A DNA stretch of 64,000 nt from Burkholderia savannae (GCF_001524445.2 NZ_CP013417.1:3844001-3908000), one strand, 5' to 3'; shown: positions 46,706-57,381, counted from the stretch's first letter. Numbers and translations: made by a program. The notes: generated by a model from the letters alone, not told the origin.

Positions 46706-46912
46706 ATGACCCGAGCGATTTCCGTTGCGCTCATCGTCGGCGGCGTCGTGCTGCTGTATTTCGGCGGCCAGTCGTTCCATTCGATCAACGACGGCGTCGC
46801 GCGCTTCTTCACCGGCTCGCCTTCGACGAAAACGATCATGCTGATCGCAGGCGGCGTCGTCGCAACGCTCATCGGGCTGATCGGCGTGTCGATGCCGAGC
46901 GGCAGGCGCTGA
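46706..46912 (+). CDS. DUF3185-type small membrane protein
   Basis: 68 residues with two helices (AISVALIVGGVVLLYFGG and TIMLIAGGVVATLIGLIGV) around the loop SFHSINDGVARFFTGSPSTKT, the DUF3185 pattern. Function unknown; such proteins are usually stress- or envelope-associated. AGGA lies 7-10 bases before the ATG. A bidirectional-looking terminator follows. Confidence 0.82.
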   Translation: MTRAISVALIVGGVVLLYFGGQSFHSINDGVARFFTGSPSTKTIMLIAGGVVATLIGLIGVSMPSGRR

Positions 46913-46947
46913 CGCGCCCGCGCATTTCGTCTCGCCCCCCAAAAACA

Positions 46948-46984
46948 AAGCGGGCGGCGCGCATGCGTGCCGCCCGCTTCTTTC
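46948..46984. terminator. Rho-independent terminator, probably bidirectional
   Basis: Perfect 11-bp stem (46948-46958 with 46969-46979). It has TTCTTTC on the plus side and an A-rich tract (AAAAACAAA) on the other, so it can end both the DUF3185 transcript and the convergent PhyH transcript. Confidence 0.85.
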
Positions 46985-47100
46985 GATCATCGTCGGCTTG
47001 CGCGCGCCGCGAAGTCGCGCACGTTTCATCGCGCATCGAACGAAGCGCGACACGCGACGCATCGCGAATCGCGCCGCATCCCGCCGGCGCGCGCGACGAA

Positions 47101-47871
47101 CTAGAAGCGCACTTCCGGCGTCGACGCCGAGCGCGAGCCCGGCATCGGCCGGTTGCTGTCGCCGTGGTACGTGAACACGAGCGAGAACTTCACCTGATCG
47201 GTGCGGTTCTGCCCCGCTGAATGCAGCGTGTTGCAATGAAAGAACACCACGTCGCCCGCGGCGAGCTCCGGGCACACCGCCTGCTCGATCAGTCGCCGGT
47301 TCCCCGGCACGTCGCTGCGGAAGAACTTCGCTTCGTCGAAGCGCTCCGGCCCGAATTCCTCGCCATGCGAGCCCGGCACGAGCCACAGCGCGCCGTTCTC
47401 GTTCGTCTCCGGCCCGAGCGCGAGCCACACGGACACGAGATCCGGGCGCTCGAACGACCAGTAACGGACATCGCGATGCCAACCGGTCAGGCTGCCGTAC
47501 GCCGGATGCTTCGTCATCACGCAATTGTGATGCGCGCGCGAGAGCACCGGCGTTTCGCCGAAGTACGCGCGCATCCACGCGGCGATCTCGGGCGCCGTCG
47601 CGCGCTCGGCGAACGCTTCGTCGCGCGCGTACGCGTCGAGCAGGCGCCGCACCGTGTGGCCGCCCGGCGCGTGTCGCGATTCGGGCGCGCCCGGATAGCG
47701 CAAGTCCGCTTCGAATTCGAGCGGCTGCGCCGCCTCGTGCAGCTGACGCTCGGCGATCGCCTTCAACTGCGCGCACCGCTCGGGCGCGACGAGCCCCGGT
47801 GCGACAACGAAGCCGCGCGCGCGCAGCGTCTGGACCTGCGTGTGAATCAACTCCGGGTGCAAGGAAGACAT
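47101..47871 (-). CDS. Phytanoyl-CoA dioxygenase (PhyH) family protein
   Basis: 256 residues. The iron site is visible as HRD in GSLTGWHRDVRYWSFER and the distal His in NTLHSAGQNRTDQVKF; an Arg in that last segment would bind 2-oxoglutarate. LVSVWLALGPETNENGALWLVPGSH is the PhyH core strand. These Fe(II)/2-oxoglutarate enzymes hydroxylate diverse small molecules; the substrate here is unknown. Upstream in-frame ATGs exist (47928, 47967); 47871 is chosen because the fold starts with LHPELIHTQVQTLRARGFVV. Confidence 0.85.
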   Translation of the reverse strand: MSSLHPELIHTQVQTLRARGFVVAPGLVAPERCAQLKAIAERQLHEAAQPLEFEADLRYPGAPESRHAPGGHTVRRLLDAYARDEAFAERATAPEIAAWMRAYFGETPVLSRAHHNCVMTKHPAYGSLTGWHRDVRYWSFERPDLVSVWLALGPETNENGALWLVPGSHGEEFGPERFDEAKFFRSDVPGNRRLIEQAVCPELAAGDVVFFHCNTLHSAGQNRTDQVKFSLVFTYHGDSNRPMPGSRSASTPEVRF

Positions 47872-48239
47872 GGGAAGTTCGACATGATTGTTATCAACGA
47901 TCGATTGTAAAGCCGGCCTGTGCGACATGCTCGGCAACGATGCCGCGAAGTGAAAAACAGCGCGCAATCGCTGCGGCGAATTTGATGTAACGCAAAGGAA
48001 CTGTCGGGCGCGCGCACGTCACTAACTACGGCTGCCCGGATGCGATGTGCCCGACGCACAAGGGTTAGCGCGACTTTCTGGCGTCACGAATCGCCTGTAG
48101 TCTCGACGCACCTGCTAGTTTTCGCGGGCAGCGGCGCACCGATGCCTTCGGTACGATGGGTTCGACCCTTGCCGCACAACGGCCGTTTTGACATTCGCGC
48201 CCTGAAATGGACGCAATCTACGAGCGAATTACTTTCGTC
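47872..48239. other. Intergenic region, 368 bp
   Basis: Upstream of the PhyH gene. It should contain the PhyH promoter. No repeat, RNA gene or convincing ORF seen. Confidence 0.45.
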
Positions 48240-48593
48240 ATGCCTTTCCGACTGACTTCCCGTCTTCACCGCACCCCGAAGAGCACGCCGTCGGCGCCGC
48301 CGCGAATCGTGCGCGCGTTGCGCCACCACAGCGCGCGGGCGAGCGTGCTCGCCGAGCGCGCACGCCAGCACCAGCCGCGGCTCGATGGTCTGCGCGCATG
48401 GCTGCATGCATTCCTGTCGCTGATGAGCGCCCATGCTGCGGCGCGGCGCATCGCGCTGCGCTCGCTGCTGCAAAAGCCGTCGCTGCGGCTGCGCGCGCCG
48501 TCGCTGCATCGCGCGAGCGCCGCGCCGCGCCGGATCAACCGGCCGCGCCGCCTCGCGGCGAGCACCGGCTGGTTCGTGTTCGCCGCGCGCTGA
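48240..48593 (+). CDS. Doubtful hypothetical protein, very basic
   Basis: 117 codons from the ATG at 48240, rich in Arg, Ala, His and Leu (MPFRLTSRLHRTPKSTPSAP, later LLQKPSLRLRAPSLHRAS). No good ribosome site and no recognised domain. Such composition is common in out-of-frame GC-rich ORFs, but no better gene covers the span. Could be non-coding. Confidence 0.3.
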   Translation: MPFRLTSRLHRTPKSTPSAPPRIVRALRHHSARASVLAERARQHQPRLDGLRAWLHAFLSLMSAHAAARRIALRSLLQKPSLRLRAPSLHRASAAPRRINRPRRLAASTGWFVFAAR

Positions 48594-48701
48594 GCGCGAC
48601 ACGCGCGCGGCAATTCGCCGCGCCCGCGCGCATCGTGCATGCCCGGCGAACGCGAACGGCACCGGCGCGCAACGCGCGCGAAGCCGATGCAGAACCGAAA
48701 T

Positions 48702-48733
48702 AAAAAACCCCGGCCAAGGCCGGGGTTTTCGTT
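48702..48733 (-). terminator. metK: metK rho-independent terminator
   Basis: 12-bp stem (48704-48715 with 48718-48729) with A/T-rich flanks on both sides; on the minus strand it ends in six T residues, 24 bp after the metK stop. Confidence 0.92.
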
Positions 48734-48756
48734 TGCCGTCGGGAACGTGCGTTGCG

Positions 48757-49944
48757 TCAGGCGACCTGCACGGCCGGCTCGACGCCAGCCGCTTCGGCGA
48801 GCGCGAGCGCCTTGTCGGCGGCTTCCCACGAGAACTCCGGCTCTTCGCGGCCGAAGTGGCCGTAGGCGGCGGTCTTCTCGTAGATCGGACGCAGCAGGTC
48901 GAGCATCTGGATGATGCCCTTCGGACGCAGATCGAAATGCTCGCGCACGAGCTTCGTGATCGTCTCGTCAGACACGCGGCCCGTGCCGAACGTGTTGACC
49001 ATCACCGAGGTCGGCTCTGCCACGCCGATCGCGTACGACACCTGGATCAGCGCGCGCGACGCGAGGCCCGCGGCGACGATGTTCTTCGCGACGTAGCGGC
49101 CCGCGTAAGCGGCCGAGCGGTCGACCTTCGACGGGTCCTTGCCCGAGAACGCGCCGCCGCCGTGCGGCGCTGCGCCGCCGTACGTGTCGACGATGATCTT
49201 GCGGCCCGTCAGCCCGCAATCGCCTTGCGGCCCGCCGATCACGAAGCGGCCGGTCGGGTTCACGAGGAACTTGATGTCGCCCTTGATCAGGTCGGCGGGC
49301 AGCGTCGGCTTGATGATCTCCTCGATCACCGCTTCGCGCAGCGCGGGCAGTTCGATGTCCGGCGCGTGCTGCGTCGACAGCACGACGGTATCGATCGAGT
49401 GCGGCTTGCCGTCGACATAGCGAACCGTCACCTGCGACTTCGCGTCCGGACGCAGCCACGGCAGGCGGCCGTCGCGGCGCAGGTTCGCCTGGCGCTCGAC
49501 GAGGCGGTGCGACAGGTGGATCGGCAGCGGCATCAGCTCGGGCGTTTCGTCGCACGCGTAGCCGAACATCAGGCCCTGGTCGCCGGCGCCTTGATCGAGG
49601 TTGTCGTCATGCGCGCGGTCGACGCCCTGCGCGATGTCGGGCGATTGCTTGTCGTACGCGACGAGCACCGCGCAGCCGCGGTAGTCGATGCCGTAATCGG
49701 TGTTGTCGTAGCCGATGCGCTTGATCGTGTCGCGTGCGATCTGGATGTAGTCGATGTTCGCGGTCGTGGTGATTTCACCGGCCAGCACGACGAGGCCGGT
49801 GTTGCACAGCGTCTCGGCTGCGACACGGGAGTACTTGTCCTGCGCGAGGATGGCGTCGAGGATCGCGTCGGAGATTTGGTCCGCGACCTTGTCCGGATGG
49901 CCTTCGGATACGGATTCGGACGTAAAGAGATAATCGTTTGCCAC
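48757..49944 (-). CDS. metK: S-adenosylmethionine synthetase
   Basis: 395 residues, normal length. [21 protein letters not shown] (ATP/metal site), [12 protein letters not shown], and the P-loop-like [19 protein letters not shown]. Makes AdoMet from ATP and methionine in the cytoplasm. A perfect TATAAT on the minus strand at 50106-50101 puts transcription start near 50094, so the mRNA has a leader of about 150 nt. Divergent from lpxL. Confidence 0.98.
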   Translation of the reverse strand: MANDYLFTSESVSEGHPDKVADQISDAILDAILAQDKYSRVAAETLCNTGLVVLAGEITTTANIDYIQIARDTIKRIGYDNTDYGIDYRGCAVLVAYDKQSPDIAQGVDRAHDDNLDQGAGDQGLMFGYACDETPELMPLPIHLSHRLVERQANLRRDGRLPWLRPDAKSQVTVRYVDGKPHSIDTVVLSTQHAPDIELPALREAVIEEIIKPTLPADLIKGDIKFLVNPTGRFVIGGPQGDCGLTGRKIIVDTYGGAAPHGGGAFSGKDPSKVDRSAAYAGRYVAKNIVAAGLASRALIQVSYAIGVAEPTSVMVNTFGTGRVSDETITKLVREHFDLRPKGIIQMLDLLRPIYEKTAAYGHFGREEPEFSWEAADKALALAEAAGVEPAVQVA

Positions 49945-50130
49945 GTTCTCAGGCTCCTGTTGTGGTTACGGTTGAAGTTCACGTAGCCAGCTTCCAGAGG
50001 CCCGAAGCGGCGACGCTTTAGCGGATTTCCTGCACCGTGAGCGCTCATAGCGCCCGCCGGCTTCGCCCCGCAAGTTGTCAGTTAACTCGGCGAAGCCCGT
50101 ATTATAGCGGCTTTCTCGAATTGTTACAGA
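49945..50130 (-). promoter_or_regulatory. metK: metK promoter and long leader
   Basis: Minus-strand TATAAT at 50106-50101 is a perfect -10; the -35 region is weak (CTGTAA with a 17-bp spacer). The 150-nt leader contains inverted sequences, among them GAGCGC..GCGCT near 50040-50056 and a GCGG..CCGC pair, and ends in AGGAGCC before the start. I could not match it to the SAM or SAH riboswitch consensus; a different regulatory fold is possible. Confidence 0.5.
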
Positions 50131-50210
50131 GCGTCGATCGTGCTGCTCCTTCCGCTGTCCTTCAACCCTGCTTTCATCGCGCCGGCCGTCCGGATCGACG
50201 GAGGATTCGC

Positions 50211-51095
50211 ATGCTAGGCCGTCTCGGCACACAGCTCGCCGTCGCGTTTCTCAAATTCCTCGCGATCCTGCCCTACGGCTTGACCGCGCGCCTGGGCGAC
50301 GGCCTTGGCTGGCTGCTCTATCAGATCCCCAGCCGGCGAAAGCGCATCGTACACATCAATTTGAAACTTTGCTTCCCGAATTGGAGCGACGCGCGCCGCG
50401 AAGAAGTGGCCGGCCGGCACTTCCGGCACGCGATCCGCAGCTACGTCGAGCGCAGCTATCAATGGTTCGCGTCGGAAGAGACCTACCGCAAGCTGTTCAC
50501 AGTCGACAGCGAGATCGATCTCAGCGACCCCGACATGCCGCCGACGCTGTTGCTCGGCTTCCACTTCGTCGGCATCGAAGCCGGCTCGATGGCGATCAAT
50601 CTCGCGCTCGGCCGCATGTGCGGCTCACTCTACACGCCGATGAAGAACCCGCAGATCGAGGCTGCGGCCAAGGCCGGCCGCAGCCGCTTCGGCGCGGAGC
50701 TGGCGAGCCGCGCCGACAGCGCGCGCGTCGTGCTGCGCTGGCTGCGCGACCGCAAGCCGGTGATGCTCGGCGCCGACATGGACTACGGCCTGCGCAACTC
50801 GACGTTCGTGCCGTTCTTCGGCGTGCCCGCGTGCACGCTGACCGCGGTCGGCCGGCTCGCGAAGACGGGCCATGCGCAGGTGGTGCCGTTCATCGGCGAA
50901 GTGCTGCCCAATTACCAGGGTTATCGGCTGAAAGTCTTCAAACCTTGGGAAAATTATCCGACGGGCGACGACGATCTCGACGCGCGCCGGATGAACGCGT
51001 TCCTCGAGGAGCAGATTCCGCTCATGCCCGAGCAGTACTACTGGGTGCACAAGCGCTTCAAGACGCGCCCGCCCGGCGAGCCGGGCTTCTATTGA
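50211..51095 (+). CDS. lpxL: Lipid A biosynthesis late acyltransferase (lauroyl/myristoyl type, LpxL/HtrB)
   Basis: 294 residues. An N-terminal hydrophobic anchor (about 8-24), [18 protein letters not shown], the HX4E catalytic dyad in [13 protein letters not shown], and [20 protein letters not shown]. Transfers an acyl chain from acyl-ACP to a lipid A precursor at the inner membrane. GGAGG precedes the start at 50211. First of the rightward lpxL-dapF-DUF484-xerC-rlmI string. Confidence 0.92.
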   Translation: MLGRLGTQLAVAFLKFLAILPYGLTARLGDGLGWLLYQIPSRRKRIVHINLKLCFPNWSDARREEVAGRHFRHAIRSYVERSYQWFASEETYRKLFTVDSEIDLSDPDMPPTLLLGFHFVGIEAGSMAINLALGRMCGSLYTPMKNPQIEAAAKAGRSRFGAELASRADSARVVLRWLRDRKPVMLGADMDYGLRNSTFVPFFGVPACTLTAVGRLAKTGHAQVVPFIGEVLPNYQGYRLKVFKPWENYPTGDDDLDARRMNAFLEEQIPLMPEQYYWVHKRFKTRPPGEPGFY

Positions 51096-51135
51096 CTCCG
51101 CCGCCGCGGCGTACCCCCGGCATACAATAGCGCCC

Positions 51136-52020
51136 ATGAAACTCTCGTTCACCAAGATGCACGGCGCGGGCAACGACTTCGTCGTGCTCGACGGCTACAC
51201 CCGCGCGCTGCCCCCGCTCTCCGACGCGCAGGTGCGCGCGCTCGCCGACCGCCACTTCGGGATCGGCGCTGATCAACTGCTGCTCGTCGAAAAGCCGACC
51301 GTCGAAGGCGCCGACTTCAAGTACCGGATCTTCAATTGCGACGGCGGCGAGGTCGAGCACTGCGGCAACGGCGCGCGCTGCTTCGTCAAGTTCGTCCGCG
51401 ACCACGGACTCACCGACAAGGCGAGCGTGCGCGTCGAAGTGAAGCACGGCGTGATCACGTTGACGATGCAGGCCAACGGCGAGGTCGTCGTCGACATGGG
51501 CGCGCCCGTGTTCGAACCGGCCCGCGTGCCGTTCGACGCAAGCGGCCTCGACGGCCGCCGCGAAGGCGCCGACACGCTCTGGCCGCTGCCCGTGAACGGT
51601 GCGACGCGCTGGATCTCGGTCGTGTCGATGGGCAATCCGCACGCGGTGCAGATCGTCGACGACGCCGAGGCGTTCCCGGTCGGCGTCGACGGCCCCGCGA
51701 TTGAGCGCCATCCGCGCTTTGCGCAACGCGTGAACGCGGGCTTCATGCAGATCGTGTCGCGCCGCGAAGTGAACCTGCGCGTCTACGAGCGCGGCGCGGG
51801 CGAGACGCTCGCGTGCGGCACGGGCGCGTGCGCGGCGGTCGCGGCGGGCATCCGGCGCGGGCAACTCGATTCGCCCGTCACGGTCCATACGCATGGCGGC
51901 ACGCTGACGATTTCGTGGGACGGCGCGCGCGACGAAAGCGCGCCGCTGTTGATGGCCGGCCCCGCGACGACCGTCTTCGAAGGCGTGATCGACCTGCCCG
52001 TCCGATCTCCTGTTGTCTGA
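51136..52020 (+). CDS. dapF: Diaminopimelate epimerase
   Basis: 294 residues, about 20 more than E. coli DapF owing to loops. [16 protein letters not shown] at the start; the two catalytic cysteines lie in [10 protein letters not shown] and in [11 protein letters not shown]. Interconverts LL- and meso-diaminopimelate for lysine and peptidoglycan. 40 bp after lpxL. Confidence 0.97.
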   Translation: MKLSFTKMHGAGNDFVVLDGYTRALPPLSDAQVRALADRHFGIGADQLLLVEKPTVEGADFKYRIFNCDGGEVEHCGNGARCFVKFVRDHGLTDKASVRVEVKHGVITLTMQANGEVVVDMGAPVFEPARVPFDASGLDGRREGADTLWPLPVNGATRWISVVSMGNPHAVQIVDDAEAFPVGVDGPAIERHPRFAQRVNAGFMQIVSRREVNLRVYERGAGETLACGTGACAAVAAGIRRGQLDSPVTVHTHGGTLTISWDGARDESAPLLMAGPATTVFEGVIDLPVRSPVV

Positions 52021-52051
52021 CCTTTCATTTGCCGAAGCCCAACGAAGCGCC

Positions 52052-52771
52052 ATGAACGATCGCGAAGTCGCCGACTACCTGCTCGCCAATCCCGAATTCT
52101 TCGCCAAGCACGCGGAGCTGCTCGCGACGATCAAGCTCGCGAATCCGCACGGCAAGGCCGCGGTGTCGCTACAGGAGCGGCAGATGGAGATGCTGCGTGA
52201 CAAGAACAAGCATCTCGAACGCCGGCTCGCCGAGCTGCTGCGCTATGGCCACGAGAACGACGGGCTTGCCGCGAAGTTCAACCGCTGGACCGCGCGCGTG
52301 ATCGCCGAGCGCGATCCGTACGCGCTGCCGCGCGCGATCGCGAGCGGCCTGGCCGACGTGTTCGACGTCCCGCAGACGGCGCTCAGGCTCTGGGACGTCG
52401 CCGACACCTATGCGCAAGCCGATTTCGCGCGCAACGCCGGCGAGGAAGTGCGCCTGTTCACGAACAGTCTGGCGACCCCATATTGCGGCGCGAACACCGG
52501 CTTCGAGGCCGCGCAGTGGCTCGCGCCCGTCGCCCCCGCGCCGGCCGCGGGCGACGGCGAAGCGCCCGCCGCGAGCGGCGCCGCCGAATCGGTCGCGCTG
52601 ATCGCGCTGCGCACGCCCGCCGCGGGCGAGGGCGCGAGCGCGAGCGCGTTCGGCCTCCTCGTGCTGGGCTCGCCCGATCCGCGCCGCTTCCACGACGGCA
52701 TGGGCACCGATTTCCTCACGCAGATCGGCGCGCTCGCCGGCGCGGCGCTCACGCGCCTCCTGCCGCACTGA
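52052..52771 (+). CDS. DUF484 family protein (GAF-like)
   Basis: 239 residues. NDREVADYLLANPEFFAKHAELLA is the DUF484 opening, followed by a coiled helix (SLQERQMEMLRDKNKHLERR) and a GAF-like sensory domain. Proteins of this family lie between dapF and xerC in many proteobacteria (yigA in E. coli), function unknown. A Pro/Ala-rich insertion lies around 165-185. 31 bp after dapF. Confidence 0.9.
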   Translation: MNDREVADYLLANPEFFAKHAELLATIKLANPHGKAAVSLQERQMEMLRDKNKHLERRLAELLRYGHENDGLAAKFNRWTARVIAERDPYALPRAIASGLADVFDVPQTALRLWDVADTYAQADFARNAGEEVRLFTNSLATPYCGANTGFEAAQWLAPVAPAPAAGDGEAPAASGAAESVALIALRTPAAGEGASASAFGLLVLGSPDPRRFHDGMGTDFLTQIGALAGAALTRLLPH

Positions 52772-52815
52772 CGGCCGCGCAGCGCGCATCGCCACTCGCC
52801 CGCCCGACACGCGCC

Positions 52816-53736
52816 ATGATCGCCGACCCGACCGCCGATTACCTGTCGAACCTGCGGCACGTCAGGAAGCTGTCGGACCACACGCTGCGCGCGTACGCAC
52901 ACGAGCTCGACGAGCTGAAGAAACTCGCGAACGGCCGCCCGCTCGAAAGCCTGACGGCCGTCGACATGCGCGGCGCGGTCGTGCGCGCGCATGCGGGCGG
53001 CCTGTCCGCGCGCTCGATCTCGCACCGGCTGTCCGCGTGGCGCGCGTTCTACCGCTGGTTCGCGCAGCACGTCGAGATGAACGCGAATCCGGTCGCGGCG
53101 GTCCGCGCGCCGAAGCGCGCGAAGACGCTGCCGAAGGCGCTGTCCGTCGACGATGCGGCCGCGCTGATGGACGCGCCGACGGCCGGCACCGCCGAGAGCC
53201 TGCGCGACCACGCGATCCTCGAGCTGTTCTATTCGTCCGGGCTGCGGCTCGCCGAGCTGATCGGTCTGGACATCGAATACGCGAAGGACAGCGACTATCG
53301 CTCCGAAGGCTGGCTCGACCTCGCCGAAGCGGAAGTCACCGTGCACGGCAAGGGCGGCAAGGAGCGCAAGGTGCCCGTCGGCCGCAAGGCGATCGACGCG
53401 CTGAACGCATGGCTCGCGGTGCGCGGCGAGTTCGTGAAACACGATCCGCGCCCGCTTTTCCTGTCGGTGCGCGGCAACCGGATGTCGCCCGGCGTCGTGC
53501 GCGAGCGCGTGAAGCGCGCGGCGCTCGCGGCGGGCATTCCGGCGAACGTCCATCCGCACGTGCTGCGCCACTCGTTCGCGACGCACGTGCTGCAATCGAG
53601 CGGCGACCTGCGCGCGGTGCAGGAGCTGCTCGGCCACGCGAGCATCTCGGCGACGCAGGTCTATACGTCGCTCGACTTCCAGCATCTGGCGAAGATTTAC
53701 GACAGCGCGCATCCGCGCGCGAAGAAGCGCGACTGA
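52816..53736 (+). CDS. xerC: Site-specific tyrosine recombinase XerC
   Basis: 306 residues. SAM-like N-terminal domain (about 1-95), then the catalytic domain with Arg144 (SSGLRLAEL), Lys182 (GKGGKERK), His248-Arg251 (HVLRHSF), His274 (LLGHAS) and nucleophile Tyr283 (TQVYTSL). With XerD it resolves chromosome dimers at dif; neither dif nor any flanking mobile element is here. Its position after dapF and DUF484 fixes XerC rather than XerD or a phage integrase. Confidence 0.96.
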   Translation: MIADPTADYLSNLRHVRKLSDHTLRAYAHELDELKKLANGRPLESLTAVDMRGAVVRAHAGGLSARSISHRLSAWRAFYRWFAQHVEMNANPVAAVRAPKRAKTLPKALSVDDAAALMDAPTAGTAESLRDHAILELFYSSGLRLAELIGLDIEYAKDSDYRSEGWLDLAEAEVTVHGKGGKERKVPVGRKAIDALNAWLAVRGEFVKHDPRPLFLSVRGNRMSPGVVRERVKRAALAAGIPANVHPHVLRHSFATHVLQSSGDLRAVQELLGHASISATQVYTSLDFQHLAKIYDSAHPRAKKRD

Positions 53737-53816
53737 CGCGCGCCGCCGCGCTCACCGAATCACCCAATCACCGAATCACCCTTCGCCGCGTCCGATGCGG
53801 CTTTTTCGATCCCGAC

Positions 53817-55073
53817 ATGCATACCGTTACGCTCAAGCCGTCGAAAGACAAATCCCTGCTGCGCCGCCATCCGTGGATCTACGCGAATGCGATCGACCGC
53901 GTCGACGGCAAGCCCGCGCCCGGCGCGACCGTCGTCGTGCGCTCGCACGACGGCCGCTTCCTCGCGCGCGCCGCGTACAGCCCGCATTCGCAGATCCGGC
54001 TGCGCGTGTGGAGCTTCGACGAGAACGAGCCGATCGACCATGCGTTCTTCAAGCGGCGCGTGCAGCGCGCGGTTGCGCATCGCAACACGATGATCGCCGG
54101 CACGGGCGCGGTGCGGCTCGTGTTCGGCGAGGCGGACGGGCTGCCGGGGCTCGTCGTCGATTACTACGTCGCCGCGCAGGTTCCCGCGCAACGCGCTGCC
54201 GCCCACGCAGCGGAGCCGCCGGCCTCCGGCGAGGGCGCGGGCCGCGGCCAGCTCGTCTGCCAGTTCATGGCGGCGGGCGTCGAGCACTGGAAGGGCGCGA
54301 TCGTCGCGGCGCTCGTCGCCGCGACCGGCTGCCCGAACGTCTACGAGCGCTCGGACGTGTCGATCCGCGAAAAGGAAGGCCTCGAGCAGACGACGGGCGT
54401 GCTCGCGGGCGATCCGCCGCCCGACACGCTGATCGCGAACGAGAACGGCGTGCTGTACCACGTCGACGTCCGCAACGGCCACAAGACGGGCTTCTATGTC
54501 GATCAGCGCGACAACCGCGCGCTCGTCGCGCAGTACGCGCGCGAGCGCGACGTGCTGAACTGCTTCTGCTACACGGGCGGCTTCTCGCTCGCGGCGCTCA
54601 AGGGCGGCGCGAAGCGGGTCGTGTCGATCGACTCGTCGGGCGACGCGCTCGCGCTCGCGCAGCGCAACGTCGCCGCGAACGGCTTCGACGCCGCGCGCGC
54701 CGAGTGGCTCGACGCCGACGCATTCAAGACGCTGCGCCGCCTCGTCGACGAAGGCGAGCGCTTCGACCTCGTCGTGCTCGACCCGCCGAAGTTCGCGCCG
54801 ACGCGCGACAGCGTCGAGCGCGCCGCGCGCGCGTACAAGGACATCAACCTGAGCGGCTTCAAGCTGCTGCGCCCGGGCGGCCTGCTGTTCACCTATTCGT
54901 GCTCGGGCGCGATCGACATGGAGCTGTTCCAGAAGATCGTCGCGGGCGCGGCGGCCGACGCGAAGGTCGACGCGCGCATCCTGAAGCGGCTCGGCGCGGG
55001 CGTCGACCATCCGCTTCTGACCGCGTTCCCCGAAGGGGAATATCTGAAGGGCCTGCTGTTGCAAATCGCGTGA
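53817..55073 (+). CDS. rlmI: Class I SAM-dependent rRNA methyltransferase, RlmI-like
   Basis: 418 residues. N-terminal PUA domain (HPWIYANAIDRVDGKPAPGA), an EEHVD-like middle region, NCFCYTGGFSLAAL (AdoMet site), VVSIDSSGDALALAQRN, and the catalytic-loop DPPKFAPTRDSV. RlmI methylates C5 of C1962 of 23S rRNA. It has a low-complexity insertion of about 25 residues at 125-150 (VPAQRAAAHAAEPPASGEG) compared with E. coli RlmI (396). 80 bp after xerC. Confidence 0.9.
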   Translation: MHTVTLKPSKDKSLLRRHPWIYANAIDRVDGKPAPGATVVVRSHDGRFLARAAYSPHSQIRLRVWSFDENEPIDHAFFKRRVQRAVAHRNTMIAGTGAVRLVFGEADGLPGLVVDYYVAAQVPAQRAAAHAAEPPASGEGAGRGQLVCQFMAAGVEHWKGAIVAALVAATGCPNVYERSDVSIREKEGLEQTTGVLAGDPPPDTLIANENGVLYHVDVRNGHKTGFYVDQRDNRALVAQYARERDVLNCFCYTGGFSLAALKGGAKRVVSIDSSGDALALAQRNVAANGFDAARAEWLDADAFKTLRRLVDEGERFDLVVLDPPKFAPTRDSVERAARAYKDINLSGFKLLRPGGLLFTYSCSGAIDMELFQKIVAGAAADAKVDARILKRLGAGVDHPLLTAFPEGEYLKGLLLQIA

Positions 55074-55170
55074 TCGCCCCGATCTGAACGGGCGGCGCAG
55101 TGCGCGCCCGCGCCGCGCCGGCCATCCGGCCGGCAGCGGGGGCTTGACAGATATGTTTCAATAATTGATC

Positions 55171-55202
55171 GAGCGCCCGGGAAGTTGCCGGGCGCGCTGT
55201 TT
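55171..55202 (+). terminator. Weak terminator or leader hairpin between rlmI and the CobW gene
   Basis: CGCCCGG/CCGGGCG arms around GAAGTTG, then CGCTGTTTT. It could end the lpxL-rlmI transcript or lie in the 5' leader of the CobW gene, since a TTGACA lies upstream at 55144-55149. Confidence 0.4.
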
Positions 55203-55248
55203 TCCCACTGTTTTGACCCCGTTTCACGAACCACAGGCGACCGACGAC

Positions 55249-56325
<1,077 letters not shown>

Positions 56326-56919
56326 CGCGCCCACGCGCGGCCGGCGCGCGGCTCGGTCCGGGCGCGCCGGCGCGATTGCGCGCGGGGCGACGGCGACGCG
56401 GCCCCGCGCGCTCGCCGCTCACCGCTCATCGTCGCCCCACCCGACACTCGCCGCCCGACACTCGCCGTCCGATCGCACGCCGCTGCCGAGCCCGCGCGCG
56501 TCGCGTCCCGCACCCGCGGCGAAGACCGCCGCGCCGCCCGCGCGCCGGCGTGCAGTCGTCATCGCTTTTTCCTGATTTGCGGGTTATATTTTCAGGATAC
56601 CGCTTGACCGGCAGGGGATCGACCCGATACGGCGAGGACTTGCGATTCAGTTACAATACCTGCCCGCTGGAGAGAGAAGGGCGGCGGCAGGCCCGATCCT
56701 TGCATGAGCGTGGGCGGCTCGGTGGAGCGCCGGGGATGGCCGCCCGCCGGTCGCGCGCAATCCGGTCCTCCCAAGGGGAGTCCTGAACGAAATGGGCCCG
56801 GTATCCGGAGGCTTTCGGCCCCGCCGCAGCGAATGGCAAACAATTGCAAGGGCTGTTGCGGGTAATCCCAAAGTGCGGGCAATATCTACAGATTCGCCGC
56901 ACATTGAAGAAGCAAGCAG
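56326..56919 (+). promoter_or_regulatory. 594-bp gap with dksA promoter and long structured leader
   Basis: 56326-56560 is GC-rich with no ORF of note. From 56570 it becomes regulatory: TACAAT at 56652-56657 is a good -10, placing a start near 56664 and giving a dksA leader of about 255 nt. The leader contains successive inverted repeats: CCTGCC/GGCAGG (56659-56691), GGGCGGC/GCCGCCC (about 56713-56746), GGGCC/GGCCC (about 56793-56822). No known RNA family was recognised. Confidence 0.5.
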
Positions 56920-57336
56920 ATGACGAAGAAACTCTTGACCGAAGCCGAAATCCTGAAGATGAGCGACAAGGATTACATGAATGAGGATCAGCTCGCCTTC
57001 TTCAAAAATCGGCTCGAACAATTGCAGGCGGAAATTCTCCGCAATGCGGGCCAGACGACCGAGAATCTGCGCGAAACGGTGATCGTGCCGGACCCCGCCG
57101 ATCGCGCGACGATCGAGGAAGAGCACGCGCTCGAACTGCGCACGCGCGACCGCGAACGCAAGCTTCTCAAGAAGGTCCAGCAGTCGCTCGCCCGCATCGA
57201 ATCGGGCGAATACGGCTGGTGCGAAGAGACGGGCGAGCCGATCGGCATTCCGCGTCTGCTCGCGCGTCCGACGGCCACGCTGTCGCTCGAGGCGCAAGAG
57301 CGCCGCGAGCTGCGTCAGAAGCTGTTCGGCGACTGA
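56920..57336 (+). CDS. dksA: RNA polymerase-binding transcription factor DksA (one-cysteine type)
   Basis: 138 residues. Coiled-coil hairpin with the essential tip acidic pair in VPDPADRAT (Asp58, Asp61) and the GEYGWCEETGEPIGIPRL zinc-finger-like fold at 97-114. Only Cys101 of the four zinc ligands remains; the others are Thr104, Ser122 and Ala125. With ppGpp it binds the RNA polymerase secondary channel and controls rRNA and amino-acid promoters. The cysteine-poor form is also known in alpha-proteobacteria. Confidence 0.95.
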   Translation: MTKKLLTEAEILKMSDKDYMNEDQLAFFKNRLEQLQAEILRNAGQTTENLRETVIVPDPADRATIEEEHALELRTRDRERKLLKKVQQSLARIESGEYGWCEETGEPIGIPRLLARPTATLSLEAQERRELRQKLFGD

Positions 57337-57381
57337 CCTTCCCGGCGCGGCCCGCCTTCCGCGCCTCACACGCTTTGCACA

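Noticed and set aside
49945..50106. SAM-II or SAH riboswitch before metK
   Set aside because: Core consensus sequences of these classes were not found by eye; kept only as an unclassified leader.
52816..53736. Integrase of a mobile element
   Set aside because: Context dapF-DUF484 and full-length Xer motifs identify housekeeping XerC; no attachment repeats or phage genes nearby.
53745..53785. Short AATCACC-type repeats before rlmI
   Set aside because: Only three imperfect copies; too little to call an array or regulatory site.
55141..55175. Possible Zur box upstream of the CobW gene
   Set aside because: The A/T-rich stretch lacks the palindrome expected of Zur sites; only a TTGACA-like -35 is visible.
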